Part shown: piece after piece, positions 17,585 through 26,583 of the stretch
Numbering within the stretch: the stretch's first letter is position 1
Layout: every line of letters begins with the position of its first letter
Assembly (NCBI RefSeq): GCF_000518245.1
Contig: NZ_KI912403.1
Location: forward strand, 499,112 to 563,111
Origin: Brachyspira alvinipulli ATCC 51933
GTDB taxonomy: Bacteria; Spirochaetota; Brachyspiria; Brachyspirales; Brachyspiraceae
DNA: 64,000 nt
Direction: 5' to 3'
Translations under genes and position numbers: made by a program
Notes under the pieces: model-generated
What the model saw: only the letters and a program-made list of their open reading frames with translations
Told to the model about the DNA's origin: nothing
Databases searched by the model: none

Positions 17585-18634
17585 ATGTATAAAAACAAAA
17601 AAATATATTTACTTTCTTTTTTTAGTTTCAACCTTTATCCTACATCTTTAAGATTTTTAAAACAAGCAAATGAATTTAATATTTTTGATAACATATTTCT
17701 ATACAATGAATATACACTGCCTAAAGACCAGCAATTTGATAATATATTGAAAAGTAAGTTAAATGCTAATATTAGAGGTTTTGGGTATTGGTGTTGGAAA
17801 CCTTTTATTGTATCAAAAACTTTAGAAAATATTGAATATGGGGATATATTAGTATATGCTGATATAGGATGTCATTTAAGTAAAAACGGTATAAATAGAT
17901 TCTATGAATATTTAGACACTGTTATTGAAAATAATAATATGTGTGCCATTTTAGGTGCAAAAGAAAAAACATTCACAAAATCTGATTTATTTAATTATTT
18001 TAATAAATTAGATGATAAAAATATAACAGATACTTGTCAAAGACCTGCTACTTTTTTTATTTTAGAAAAAACAGAGAAAAATATCGATTTTGTAAAAAAG
18101 TGGCTTCAAGTTTTTTATGATGATTTCTCATTAGTGGACGATAGCCCATCAAAAATACCTAATTTTGAAGGTTTTATAGAAAACAGACATGATCAAAGTG
18201 TATTTTCTATACTTTCTAAGATATATGAATTAAAAGTCATAACATCTTATGAATTTGATTCCAAAGATTATAAGTATCCAATATTATTTATGCGTGATAA
18301 AAAAGATATATACGACTTTATTATAGATATAACATGTGGAAAATCGATAAAAAAAATTTCTTGGCTTATTTCATCATCTGAAAAAAGAGAAATTTTTAGG
18401 AAATATATTAAAATAAACTTAAAACAGTTAATAATAATATATTTTACTGAAAATAAAGACTTTAATAAATTTAATTATATAGTATGTAACAATTTATTAT
18501 TGGATCTTTTAATAAAATTATCTATGATAAAACTTAAAAGAGAGTTAATATCAGGAATAAAAAAGAATAAAGATACTATAGAATTCACTATAAATCAAAT
18601 GAGTAAATATATAAATCCTTTCCAAAATATTTAA
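17585..18634 (+). CDS. Glycosyltransferase-like protein, unassigned family
   Basis: An upstream TTG at 17525 would give a 369-residue protein. I prefer the ATG at 17585 (349 residues) because the conserved-looking start is KKIYLLSFFSFNLYPTSLRFLKQA, and neither site has a good ribosome-binding sequence. Recognisable elements are RGFGYWCWKPFIVSKTLENIEYGDILVYADIGCH, an acidic D-x-G centre like that of nucleotide-sugar transferases, and RPATFFIL and ENRHDQSVFSIL blocks. These resemble a group of poorly characterised capsule/LPS transferases whose members also carry GYWxWKP. It lies 20 bases or so after the GT11 gene. Function as a sugar transferase is inference. Confidence 0.6.
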   Translation: MYKNKKIYLLSFFSFNLYPTSLRFLKQANEFNIFDNIFLYNEYTLPKDQQFDNILKSKLNANIRGFGYWCWKPFIVSKTLENIEYGDILVYADIGCHLSKNGINRFYEYLDTVIENNNMCAILGAKEKTFTKSDLFNYFNKLDDKNITDTCQRPATFFILEKTEKNIDFVKKWLQVFYDDFSLVDDSPSKIPNFEGFIENRHDQSVFSILSKIYELKVITSYEFDSKDYKYPILFMRDKKDIYDFIIDITCGKSIKKISWLISSSEKREIFRKYIKINLKQLIIIYFTENKDFNKFNYIVCNNLLLDLLIKLSMIKLKRELISGIKKNKDTIEFTINQMSKYINPFQNI

Positions 18635-18682
18635 TTCTACTTACTCATATTATATTTTTTATATTACATATATATTTTTGTA

Positions 18683-18710
18683 TTGTTTATTATAAAAAAA
18701 AGTATATAAT
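18683..18710 (+). promoter_or_regulatory. Probable galT promoter
   Basis: TTGTTT (18683-18688) and TATAAT (18705-18710) are 16 bases apart. They lie about 40 bases before galT, whose ATG follows AAGGAG. Confidence 0.5.
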
Positions 18711-18751
18711 TAGAGACAGATAAAATACAGCTATGATAAGGAGAATTTAGT

Positions 18752-19726
18752 ATGGCAGAATTGCGTTACAATCCATTATTAGGAGATTATGTTATGATAG
18801 CAAGTCATAGACAATCTCGACCACAGATGCCTCAAAACTATTGTCCGTTTTGTCCAGGCAGCGGTAAAGTTCCAGATAATTATGATGTTCATAAATATGA
18901 CAATGATTTTCCGGCTTTATCTTTTGAGCCTCCTTATCCTGATTCAGTAGATAATGGTAAATTATTTAAAACAGCTCCTGCCATTGGTAAATGCGAGGTT
19001 ATATTATATTCTCCAGACCATACAAAAACATTACCTGAACTTCCTGTTGATCATATTGCTAAACTTGTTGCTTTATGGCAGGAAAGAATGAAAGCTATAG
19101 CAGAAAATAAAAAAATAAAATATATAATGCCTTTTGAAAATAAAGGAGAAGTTGTAGGTGTTACAATGCCGCATCCTCATGGACAGATATATGGTTATAG
19201 TTGGATACCTTTAAGAATAAAAAGAAAAATAGAAATGGCGGCAAGCTACTATAATGTTAATTGCAGAAATTTATTTATGGATATGATAAAGCAGGAATTA
19301 GATGACAGCAGAAGAATAGTATTTGAAAATGATCATTTTATATGTTTCTTACCTTTTGCTACAGAATATCCTTATGGTATAATGATAATGCCTAAAAAAC
19401 AAACAATTTCTATTACAGATTTTAATAAAGAGGAATGCGTATCTCTTGCAGATGCTTTAAAAAAGGCTACTTCAACATTAGATTTATTATTTGATATGAA
19501 ATTTCCTTATATGATGTGTATGTATAGTGCTCCTGTAAATGATGGTTTTAATTACAATGATATATGGAATTATCATATAGAATTTTTTCCGCCTATGAGA
19601 AGTAAAGAAAAACAGAAATTTAACGCTTCTTCTGAAACAGGTGCTTGGGCTCCTTGCAACCCTACTAGCCCGGAAGAAATGGCTGCTCAATTAAGAACTG
19701 CCTACATTAGGCTTATGGGAATGTAA
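18752..19726 (+). CDS. galT: Galactose-1-phosphate uridylyltransferase
   Basis: GalT exchanges UMP between UDP-glucose and galactose-1-phosphate in the Leloir pathway, feeding UDP-galactose to glycan synthesis. The 324-residue product has the zinc-type pair CPFC (C31, C34) and the catalytic HPHGQ (H141-Q145), with the nucleophile His143. The second histidine cluster is less canonical (YNDIWNYHIEFFPP). AAGGAG lies 7 bases before the ATG. The next gene starts at the base after its stop codon, so the two are translationally coupled. I see no galK or galE in the window. Confidence 0.9.
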   Translation: MAELRYNPLLGDYVMIASHRQSRPQMPQNYCPFCPGSGKVPDNYDVHKYDNDFPALSFEPPYPDSVDNGKLFKTAPAIGKCEVILYSPDHTKTLPELPVDHIAKLVALWQERMKAIAENKKIKYIMPFENKGEVVGVTMPHPHGQIYGYSWIPLRIKRKIEMAASYYNVNCRNLFMDMIKQELDDSRRIVFENDHFICFLPFATEYPYGIMIMPKKQTISITDFNKEECVSLADALKKATSTLDLLFDMKFPYMMCMYSAPVNDGFNYNDIWNYHIEFFPPMRSKEKQKFNASSETGAWAPCNPTSPEEMAAQLRTAYIRLMGM

Positions 19727-20722
19727 GTGTCGCTAAAAATTACAATCATTATTCCTCATAGAATTGGTGAAAATATACAACATACATTAGAAGGGGTATA
19801 TCTATCTAATTACCCTATAGAAAATATAGAAATTTTCCAAGCTGAAGGTACTCATCCTACAGTTCAAAGAAATGAATGTATCAAACAATCTTCCGGTGAT
19901 GTAATCTATTTTATAGACAATGACTCTATTGTAAACTCTGACAACATAAAGAAAGCAGTAGAAATATTTGAAAAAGATAAAAATGTTGCAATAGTAGGAG
20001 GACCTGCAATTCATAAGGTAAACTCAACTACAGAAATGTACATAGATAATTGTATGCGTTCTTATTACGCTGTAGGTCCCATAGCAAATAGATATAGTAT
20101 TGATAAATCAGACTCAAAAGAAGGTACAGATAAAGATGTTATACTTTGCAATCTCTTTATAAGACGAGATGTGCTAATTGAAGCAGGGCTCTTTAATGAA
20201 AGTTTATACCCTAATGAAGAAAATGCATTAATAGATAAAATACTTTCTTTAGGATATAAATTAATATATGATCCTAGTATAATAGTTCAAAGACCTCCAA
20301 GAGAAAATTTAAAATCATATATAAAAATGCTTCTTAACTATGGAAGAGGTAGATTTGAGCAGTTATTTAGGGATTTTAATAAAAAAAATTTGATATTCAC
20401 ATTACCTTCTTTTTTTTCTACATATATAATATCAATCCCATTTGTATTATTTTTGTATTTACATACAAATAATTTGATGATAGCTTTATATTTTATACCA
20501 TTTATTATTTATTTTATTATAACATTATTAGCAGGAATAATAACATCATTAAAAGACTCCGGAATAAAAAATAAAATAAGAGGAATATTTATTTACCCAT
20601 TTATGTTTTTTATTACGCATTTCTTTTATGGACTAGGATTTTTCTATTGTTTAATTAGAATTATCAGCGGATTTCAAAGAATAGCAAAATTTTCTATAAA
20701 AAAGCATAAATCTTTTGAATAA
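19727..20722 (+). CDS. Family 2 glycosyltransferase with C-terminal membrane segments
   Basis: The 331-residue protein starts with GTG directly after the galT stop, so translation is probably coupled. It has a GT2 (GT-A) fold: KITIIIPHRIGENIQHTLEGV at the N-terminus, a metal-binding region YFIDNDSIV near 61-69 and a later NEENALIDKIL acceptor region near 165. Residues from about 220 contain three hydrophobic segments, so the enzyme is membrane bound. It probably adds a sugar to a lipid-linked glycan. The coupling to galT suggests galactose or a derived sugar as donor, but this is inference. Confidence 0.8.
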   Translation: MSLKITIIIPHRIGENIQHTLEGVYLSNYPIENIEIFQAEGTHPTVQRNECIKQSSGDVIYFIDNDSIVNSDNIKKAVEIFEKDKNVAIVGGPAIHKVNSTTEMYIDNCMRSYYAVGPIANRYSIDKSDSKEGTDKDVILCNLFIRRDVLIEAGLFNESLYPNEENALIDKILSLGYKLIYDPSIIVQRPPRENLKSYIKMLLNYGRGRFEQLFRDFNKKNLIFTLPSFFSTYIISIPFVLFLYLHTNNLMIALYFIPFIIYFIITLLAGIITSLKDSGIKNKIRGIFIYPFMFFITHFFYGLGFFYCLIRIISGFQRIAKFSIKKHKSFE

Positions 20723-20823
20723 TATAAATTAAATAAAAAATTCTTACAATTTCATATTGAAAATAAAAATAAATTATATACTATTTATTACACTGATTTT
20801 TAAAGGACTATAATTTATAAAAA

Positions 20824-21312
20824 ATGAAACACTATATTAAATATATTTCATGTATTTTAGGTATTTTTACATGCAGTTTATACTCTATGTACAATTTTAA
20901 TGTTAATGAAGCTTTTTATGGAAAAAAGAATTCTAATCCTTCTGTTGTAGATATAGATGATATAAAATTTGAAGATTATTCAATGAATTTAAGTATAATA
21001 GATTTTCCTATGCTTAGTACCTTTTTAATAGTAGAAAATAAACTTCCAATTTTATCTATATTTTTAGATCTATATAAATTTATGGGCTATGATGAAAATG
21101 TAAGAACTTACATAAGTTATTGGAATTTTTTTAGAACATTAAAAACTATAGAATGGTATTTTGTAGAAGATAATGATAACATTTCAGCTTCATTTACTTA
21201 TTCAAGCAGCATGAATGTTAACTATAATTCAATGATAAGAGACTTGTCGGCCTCTTACAGCAGATTTAGATTAGATACAAATATTTTATTTGGAATACAC
21301 TTTTATTTATAG
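20824..21312 (+). CDS. Exported protein of unknown function
   Basis: The 162-residue product has an N-terminal signal sequence (residues 1-21) rich in Ile and Cys, with no clear lipobox. The remainder has many Tyr, Phe and Ser residues and possible beta strands, for example DNISASFTYSSSMNVNYNS and a final SRFRLDTNILFGIHFYL ending in an aromatic-x-Leu pattern. This would be compatible with an outer-membrane or periplasmic protein. TAAAGGA lies about 16 bases before the ATG, and a TATAAT sequence at 20809-20814 lies close to the start. I do not recognise a family. Confidence 0.5.
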   Translation: MKHYIKYISCILGIFTCSLYSMYNFNVNEAFYGKKNSNPSVVDIDDIKFEDYSMNLSIIDFPMLSTFLIVENKLPILSIFLDLYKFMGYDENVRTYISYWNFFRTLKTIEWYFVEDNDNISASFTYSSSMNVNYNSMIRDLSASYSRFRLDTNILFGIHFYL

Positions 21313-21445
21313 AATATATTATTTATTAAGAAAAATATTTAATTTTTTTTAATAAAGTTTGTTTTTTATTAAAATAAAAATTTGCAAATTATAATTATTT
21401 ATGATATAGTGTATAGAAAATTATATTAACTAAAAAAGGTTATAG

Positions 21446-22123
21446 GTGTCTGATTCTAGTAAATACGAAATAATAACGCTTGATGGTCCTTCTGGAGCTG
21501 GTAAAAGCACAATAGCTAAATTAGTAGCTAAAAAGCTATCTTTCAAATATTTAGACACAGGGGCTATGTATAGAGCTGTAACCTTATATATGATTAAAAA
21601 TAATATAGATATAGATGATAAAACAGAAGTCATATCTGCTCTTAATAATTTAGATATAAATTTTGATAGTGATGGAAAAATATACTTAAATGGTGAAGAT
21701 GTATCCGAAGCTATAAGAAGCATTGAAGTTGTAAATTTAGTATCCAAAGTATCTTCTATTAGTGTAGTTAGACAAAATATGGTTTCATTACAAAGAAAAA
21801 TAGCTAAAGATGGAATGTATGTTATAGACGGCAGAGATATAGGAAGTGTTGTTTTTCCAAATGCCAAATATAAATTTTATATAGATGCTTCTTTAGATGA
21901 AAGAGCTAAACGAAGACATACTGAGGAAATATCTAAAGGCAAAAATATCACTTATGATGAAGTGAAAGAAAGCATTAGAAAAAGAGATGAATTTGACTCA
22001 AATAGAGAAGACAGTCCGCTTGTAGTACCGGAAAATGCCTGCATTATAGATACTACCAGCATGACTATAAATGAAGTTGTTGAAAAAATCACAAATGTGG
22101 TTTTAAATATAAAATCTAATTAA
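21446..22123 (+). CDS. cmk: Cytidylate kinase
   Basis: Cmk phosphorylates CMP and dCMP with ATP. The 225-residue product has the P-loop GPSGAGKST at 14-22, the CMP-binding LDTGAMYRA near 36-44, DGRDIGS at 128-134 and the lid region with KRRHTE and RRKRDEFDSNR-like blocks. The start is GTG behind AAAGGT. The arrangement cmk then rpsA, with 46 bases between, is common in many bacteria and supports the call. No terminator separates the two, so they are likely cotranscribed. Confidence 0.93.
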   Translation: MSDSSKYEIITLDGPSGAGKSTIAKLVAKKLSFKYLDTGAMYRAVTLYMIKNNIDIDDKTEVISALNNLDINFDSDGKIYLNGEDVSEAIRSIEVVNLVSKVSSISVVRQNMVSLQRKIAKDGMYVIDGRDIGSVVFPNAKYKFYIDASLDERAKRRHTEEISKGKNITYDEVKESIRKRDEFDSNREDSPLVVPENACIIDTTSMTINEVVEKITNVVLNIKSN

Positions 22124-22169
22124 TAAATTAGATATTTTAACCTGTGAAACTACAGGAGGGAGAAGGACG

Positions 22170-23840
22170 ATGGAAGATAATAAAAATTTACCAAATAATG
22201 ATGATCAAGAGTTATTTCTTAAAGCTGTTGAAGGCTTAAAAGATAATAGTTCTATAGGTCATAAAAAAACAGTAAAAGGTAAAGTAGTACAAGTTGATGA
22301 ATCTGATGTTTTTATAGATTTTGATTTCAAATCTGAAGGTAAAATTAAAAGAAGCGAATTTGATAAAGAGCCTGCTATTGGAGAAGAAGTTGAAGCTGTT
22401 ATTACAGGAGAGGATGATAATAATATATTATTATCTAAAATTGAAGTAGATAAAAGAAAAGCACAGGACATAATAGATAATGCTGTTAGAAACAACACTA
22501 CAGTTAAAGGTGTTGTTAAAGATATTACTAAAGGAGGATTCACTGTTTCTATAAGCGGACATCCGGCTTTTTGTCCTTTTTCCTTAATAGATATAGCAAA
22601 AGGAATTAAAGATACTGATCATATTGGTAAAGAATACGAGTTTAAAATTATTAAAAAAGATAAAAAAGATGTTGTAGTATCAAGAAAAGCATTATTAGAA
22701 GAAACTCAGAATAGAAATATAGAATCTTTCCTAGATAATTTAAAAGAAAATGGGATAATAAGCGGTAAAGTTAAAAATATAGAAAAATTTGGTGCTTTTA
22801 TTGAAATAACTCCAGGATTTGACGGTTTTCTTGCAATACCTAATATGTCTTGGGATAAAGTTATAAATCCTAAATCTATCATATCTAAAGACGATGAAAG
22901 AATGTTTAAAGTTCTTTCTGTTGATAAAGAAAAACGTAAAGTTGATTTGGGACTTAAGCAGTTAGATGAAGATCCATGGAGCAAATTTGTTGAACAATAT
23001 CATGTAAATGATGTTATTAACGGTGAAGTTACAAATGTTAAAAAATTTGGTGCTTTTGTTAAAGTAGCTAATGGTATAGAAGGACTTGTTCATATATCTG
23101 ATTTAAGTTGGAATTCATATGTTAATAGCCCTAATGATTTCGTTAAAAAAGGCGATTTCTTAGAGTGTAAAATATTAGATATGAATGTTCCAGAAAGAAA
23201 ATTAACTTTAGGATTAAAGCAAGTTAAAGAAAATCCTTGGGATACTGTAGAAAAAGATTTCCCAGCAAAATCTAGCGTAAAATGTAAAGTTAAAAGAATT
23301 ATTAAAGGCTTTACAGTATTTGAACTTCCTAATGGTTTGGAAGGAACATGTGATATGAGCGATTTTGATTGGAAAAACAATGTTGTAAATATGAAAGACT
23401 ATGTTAAAGAAGGTGAAGAAGTTAATATGGTTATCATGTCTATAGACAGAGATAAACAAAAAATAAAATTAAGCTATAAACATACTAAAGAAAGTCCTTG
23501 GAGATTATTTGAAAAAGCTCATCCTCAAGGTTCTATAGTAGACGGTGTAGTAAAAGCTATTGTTGATTCAGGTGCTATCGTTTCTTTAGAAAATGATTTA
23601 GAAGGATATATGCATGTTTCTCAAGTTGAAATACCTAAAGGAAGCACTTTAGAAGAAACTGTAAAAGTAGGAGAAACTTATCCTTTCGTTGTAAGAGAAG
23701 TTAATCAAAGTAAGAGAAGAATATCTCTTTCAAGAAGAGAATATTTAGAAGTTCAAAACAAAAAAGAAACACAAAATTATATTTCAAAAGCTGAACCTAC
23801 ATCTTTAACTTATAACCCATTTGATAATATTAAAAACTAA
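22170..23840 (+). CDS. rpsA: 30S ribosomal protein S1
   Basis: The 556-residue product consists of six S1 RNA-binding (OB-fold) domains, visible as repeats of G-x-V-x-x-I-x-x-x-G-A-F-V, for example GKVKNIEKFGAFIEI, GEVTNVKKFGAFVKV and GVVKAIVDSGAIVSL. Each ends with a KRKVDLGLKQ, ERKLTLGLKQ or RRISLSRRE strand. The third and fourth repeats are closest to the mRNA-binding ones of E. coli S1. Length equals that of full six-domain S1. A very strong GGAGGGAGAAGG sequence precedes the ATG. It follows cmk and ends at a strong hairpin terminator. Confidence 0.95.
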   Translation: MEDNKNLPNNDDQELFLKAVEGLKDNSSIGHKKTVKGKVVQVDESDVFIDFDFKSEGKIKRSEFDKEPAIGEEVEAVITGEDDNNILLSKIEVDKRKAQDIIDNAVRNNTTVKGVVKDITKGGFTVSISGHPAFCPFSLIDIAKGIKDTDHIGKEYEFKIIKKDKKDVVVSRKALLEETQNRNIESFLDNLKENGIISGKVKNIEKFGAFIEITPGFDGFLAIPNMSWDKVINPKSIISKDDERMFKVLSVDKEKRKVDLGLKQLDEDPWSKFVEQYHVNDVINGEVTNVKKFGAFVKVANGIEGLVHISDLSWNSYVNSPNDFVKKGDFLECKILDMNVPERKLTLGLKQVKENPWDTVEKDFPAKSSVKCKVKRIIKGFTVFELPNGLEGTCDMSDFDWKNNVVNMKDYVKEGEEVNMVIMSIDRDKQKIKLSYKHTKESPWRLFEKAHPQGSIVDGVVKAIVDSGAIVSLENDLEGYMHVSQVEIPKGSTLEETVKVGETYPFVVREVNQSKRRISLSRREYLEVQNKKETQNYISKAEPTSLTYNPFDNIKN

Positions 23841-23860
23841 TATTTCATAATATTAAAATA

Positions 23861-23896
23861 AAAAATCCTAATGTTTATTACAACATTAGGATTTTT
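23861..23896. terminator. Rho-independent terminator of rpsA
   Basis: A perfect 15-bp stem (arms at 23861-23875 and 23882-23896, core ATCCTAATGTT) ends in a T-run on the plus strand. Confidence 0.9.
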
Positions 23897-23903
23897 TATT
23901 TAC

Positions 23904-23931
23904 TTGACAACTATGTTTTTTTATATATAAT
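23904..23931 (+). promoter_or_regulatory. Promoter of the GT28 gene
   Basis: TTGACA (23904-23909) and TATAAT (23926-23931), 16 bases apart, lie just after the rpsA terminator and about 30 bases before the start codon at 23962. Confidence 0.65.
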
Positions 23932-23961
23932 TTTTGTATCTTTTTTAGAGGTAATATAATA

Positions 23962-25083
23962 ATGAAAAAAATATTAATAATATATTCTGAATATACTGGT
24001 CATGGACATAAAAGTGCTAATGAAGCTTTAGCAAATGCTTTTCATAAGATTTATGGAGACGAAATTGTATGCAAATCTATAAACGGATTTAAATTGGGCG
24101 ATTTTGAGATGATTTCAGCTGAAAGACTTTATAATATATGTGTTAAATATTTCCCTAATATATGGGGAAAAATTTTTAATTTTTCTAACAATGGCAGTAT
24201 TACTGTAAATAAACAAATTTCTAGAAAAATAAAACGCAGATTTTTGAAAATAATAGATAGTTATAAACCTGATTTAATATTAAGCGTACATCCGTTATTT
24301 AATGGAAGTATATTAAATGTTTTAGAAAAAAATAAATTAGATACCAAGATGTACATATTATTAACAGATTTAGTAAGCGTAACAAATATATGGCTTGATA
24401 ACAGAGCAGACAGAATAATAAGCCCTTCTAAAGAAGCCACTGATTTTATTATAAACAACAACATTGATAAAGATAAAGTTGTAACTTTTGGAATACCTGT
24501 AAGAGATCATTTTAAAGCACCATTTGATAGTTTAGAAGAGCTTAAAAAAAATACAAACATAAACGGAAAATTAAGAGTTTTAATATTAAATAACACAGAA
24601 AGATCCAAAAGAATATTTTATATGATAAGAAATCTGCATGAAAAATATGACTGCGATGTCACAGTTGTATGCGGAAGAAATAAGAATAATTATAAAAAAT
24701 TGAAATACAGATTAAGAAACTATCAAAGAGAAGTTAATGTTATAGGATATACTAAGGAATTATTCAAATTATTCTATGATAATGATATTTTAATAACTAG
24801 ATGCGGTTCTCTATCTATAGTTGAAGCTATTAATTGTATCATACCTATAATTTCTATGGGAGCATTGCCTGGGCAGGAAGAAGGCACACCTATGTATTTG
24901 GAACAAAATGGATTAGGATATAGTACTTCTTCTACTGATGATATTTTCAATAAAATAGATTTATTGATAGCAAATAATAGGGAAGGTTTAGTTAAAATGA
25001 GAGAAGCACAATTTAACTATTATGGTAGAAATGTTACAGATAAAATAGTAAAATATATAGCTGATGATTTACTTGGTTCATGA
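23962..25083 (+). CDS. Diacylglycerol glycosyltransferase (MGDG-synthase/GT28 family)
   Basis: The 373-residue protein has the two-domain GT-B layout of MGDG synthases and UgtP. The N-terminal part starts with IYSEYTGHGHKSANEAL, the conserved GxGH-x-x-A acceptor motif, and continues with LSVHPLFNGSIL. The C-terminal UDP-sugar part holds VTVVCGRNKNNYKKL, NVIGYTKELFKLFYDNDILITRCGSLSIVEA and IISMGALPGQEEGTP. These enzymes make glycolipids from diacylglycerol and UDP-sugars at the inner leaflet. AGAGGT precedes the ATG. Which sugar is used cannot be told. Galactosyl-glycolipids are plausible for spirochaetes. An unrelated small gene follows 9 bases later. Confidence 0.82.
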   Translation: MKKILIIYSEYTGHGHKSANEALANAFHKIYGDEIVCKSINGFKLGDFEMISAERLYNICVKYFPNIWGKIFNFSNNGSITVNKQISRKIKRRFLKIIDSYKPDLILSVHPLFNGSILNVLEKNKLDTKMYILLTDLVSVTNIWLDNRADRIISPSKEATDFIINNNIDKDKVVTFGIPVRDHFKAPFDSLEELKKNTNINGKLRVLILNNTERSKRIFYMIRNLHEKYDCDVTVVCGRNKNNYKKLKYRLRNYQREVNVIGYTKELFKLFYDNDILITRCGSLSIVEAINCIIPIISMGALPGQEEGTPMYLEQNGLGYSTSSTDDIFNKIDLLIANNREGLVKMREAQFNYYGRNVTDKIVKYIADDLLGS

Positions 25084-25092
25084 GGTAAAAAA

Positions 25093-25560
25093 TTGATTAG
25101 CAATATAAAAATGAATGAACTTATATCCGATATAGATTTTTCATTAATAGAACCTAAAAATTATTATTCTATATCTCAAAAAGAAAATCAGAATAATGAA
25201 AAATATTGGACTGTAAATAAAGAAATTGACTGTACTTTATGTAGTACTTCGGCAAGCGGATTAGAATTAACACATTATGAATATGAGGAAAATGAAATAT
25301 ATATATCAAACAGCAAAAATCTAAAAGATGTTTTAAATCTTTCATTAAAAATTTTTGTATCTATAAAAAAAATACTTCAAGAAAATTATAATGATACTGT
25401 ATTTGATATTATATTTTCTATAAATTCAGGAGAAAAAGACATAGCTCCTCATGCTATAATTAGATTTTATGCTATTAGAGATAATTTCAGAATAATAGAT
25501 TTAAAAAATATTGAAAACTTTAAATCAGAAGCTGTTTTAATAGATACTGTTAATGATTAA
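25093..25560 (+). CDS. Hypothetical cytoplasmic protein
   Basis: The 155-residue product starts with TTG, 6 bases after a GAGGT sequence. No ATG nearby has equal support. It has no signal peptide or membrane segment. Visible features are an early acidic/aromatic N-terminus, a short Cys-rich IDCTLCSTSASG stretch near 46-57 and an amphipathic helix KDVLNLSLKIFVSIKKILQ near 79-97. It overlaps the following FecCD permease gene by 8 bases and follows the glycosyltransferase by 9. It may be cotranscribed with both, but no function is suggested by motifs. I do not recognise a family. Confidence 0.55.
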   Translation: MISNIKMNELISDIDFSLIEPKNYYSISQKENQNNEKYWTVNKEIDCTLCSTSASGLELTHYEYEENEIYISNSKNLKDVLNLSLKIFVSIKKILQENYNDTVFDIIFSINSGEKDIAPHAIIRFYAIRDNFRIIDLKNIENFKSEAVLIDTVND

Positions 25561-26572
25561 AAATGATTCTATGAAAAATATAAGAAAAATAATTATACTT
25601 TTAATATTAGCATTTGTATCTATGATAATTTCAATAAGTGTAGGAAGTATATTCATATCTCCTAAAGAAATAGCTGCTGCATTTTTATATAAAATATTTA
25701 ATATAGAATTAATAAAAGATTTAAACAAAATAAATACTGATATAATATTTAATATAAGATTTTCTCATACTATATTAGCTTTTTTTACAGGTGCTTCTTT
25801 ATCAATAACAGGTACTATAATACAATCAATTTTAAGAAACCCATTAGCATCAACATATAATTTAGGAGTATCATCCGGAGCAGGTCTTGGAGTATCAATA
25901 TTAATGGTTTTAGGTATAAATTATTCTCAGATTTTGTATATATTTTCTGCTATTGCATTTGCATTTATAACAATTATCATTATTTTAACTATATCAAAAA
26001 CTATAGACAAATATATGAATAATAATTCTATAATACTTGCAGGAATAATTATATCTTTATTTGTAAATTCAATAATGAGTTTTTTGACATACTTATTTCC
26101 AAAATACTCTAATAGAATAATTATGTGGCAGCTTGGAAGTTTATCATTAAAGAATTGGAATTTAATATTTATAATTATTTTTATAACTATAATATTTTTA
26201 ATTATATCGATGCATTATTCTAATATTTTGGATATTATGACATTCGGAGATAATACAGCCTATTCATTGGGAATAAATACTAAATATATGAAAATATTTT
26301 TTATAATAATATCATCTTTTGTTACTTCAATTATAGTATCATTTGTAGGTATAATAGGATTTATTGATTTAGCATCGCCTCATATTGCAAGAAAATTATT
26401 CTCTGCTAAGCATATAATGGTAATACCAATGTCTGCATTAATAGGAGGAATATTATTGGTTATATCAGATATTCTATCAAGGGTAATAATACAAGGTTCA
26501 AATATACCAATAGGAATTATAACCGCTGTAATAGGAGCACCTTTTTTCTTTTATATATTTATGAAAAAATAG
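25553..26572 (+). CDS. FecCD-family iron/cobalamin ABC permease
   Basis: The 339-residue polytopic inner-membrane protein has about nine to ten transmembrane segments and the BtuC/FecCD signatures: GASLSITGTIIQSILRNPLASTYNLGVSSGAGLG near 78-111, IMWQLGSLSLKNW, and VGIIGFIDLASPHIARKLF near 262-280. The first ATG at 25553 overlaps the previous gene by 8 bases. An internal ATG at 25571 is also possible. It forms a pair with the ATPase gene 11 bases downstream. The family carries siderophores, haem or vitamin B12. No substrate-binding protein is encoded beside it, so the cargo is unknown. Confidence 0.88.
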   Translation: MIKNDSMKNIRKIIILLILAFVSMIISISVGSIFISPKEIAAAFLYKIFNIELIKDLNKINTDIIFNIRFSHTILAFFTGASLSITGTIIQSILRNPLASTYNLGVSSGAGLGVSILMVLGINYSQILYIFSAIAFAFITIIIILTISKTIDKYMNNNSIILAGIIISLFVNSIMSFLTYLFPKYSNRIIMWQLGSLSLKNWNLIFIIIFITIIFLIISMHYSNILDIMTFGDNTAYSLGINTKYMKIFFIIISSFVTSIIVSFVGIIGFIDLASPHIARKLFSAKHIMVIPMSALIGGILLVISDILSRVIIQGSNIPIGIITAVIGAPFFFYIFMKK

Positions 26573-26583
26573 GAATAAAATAA

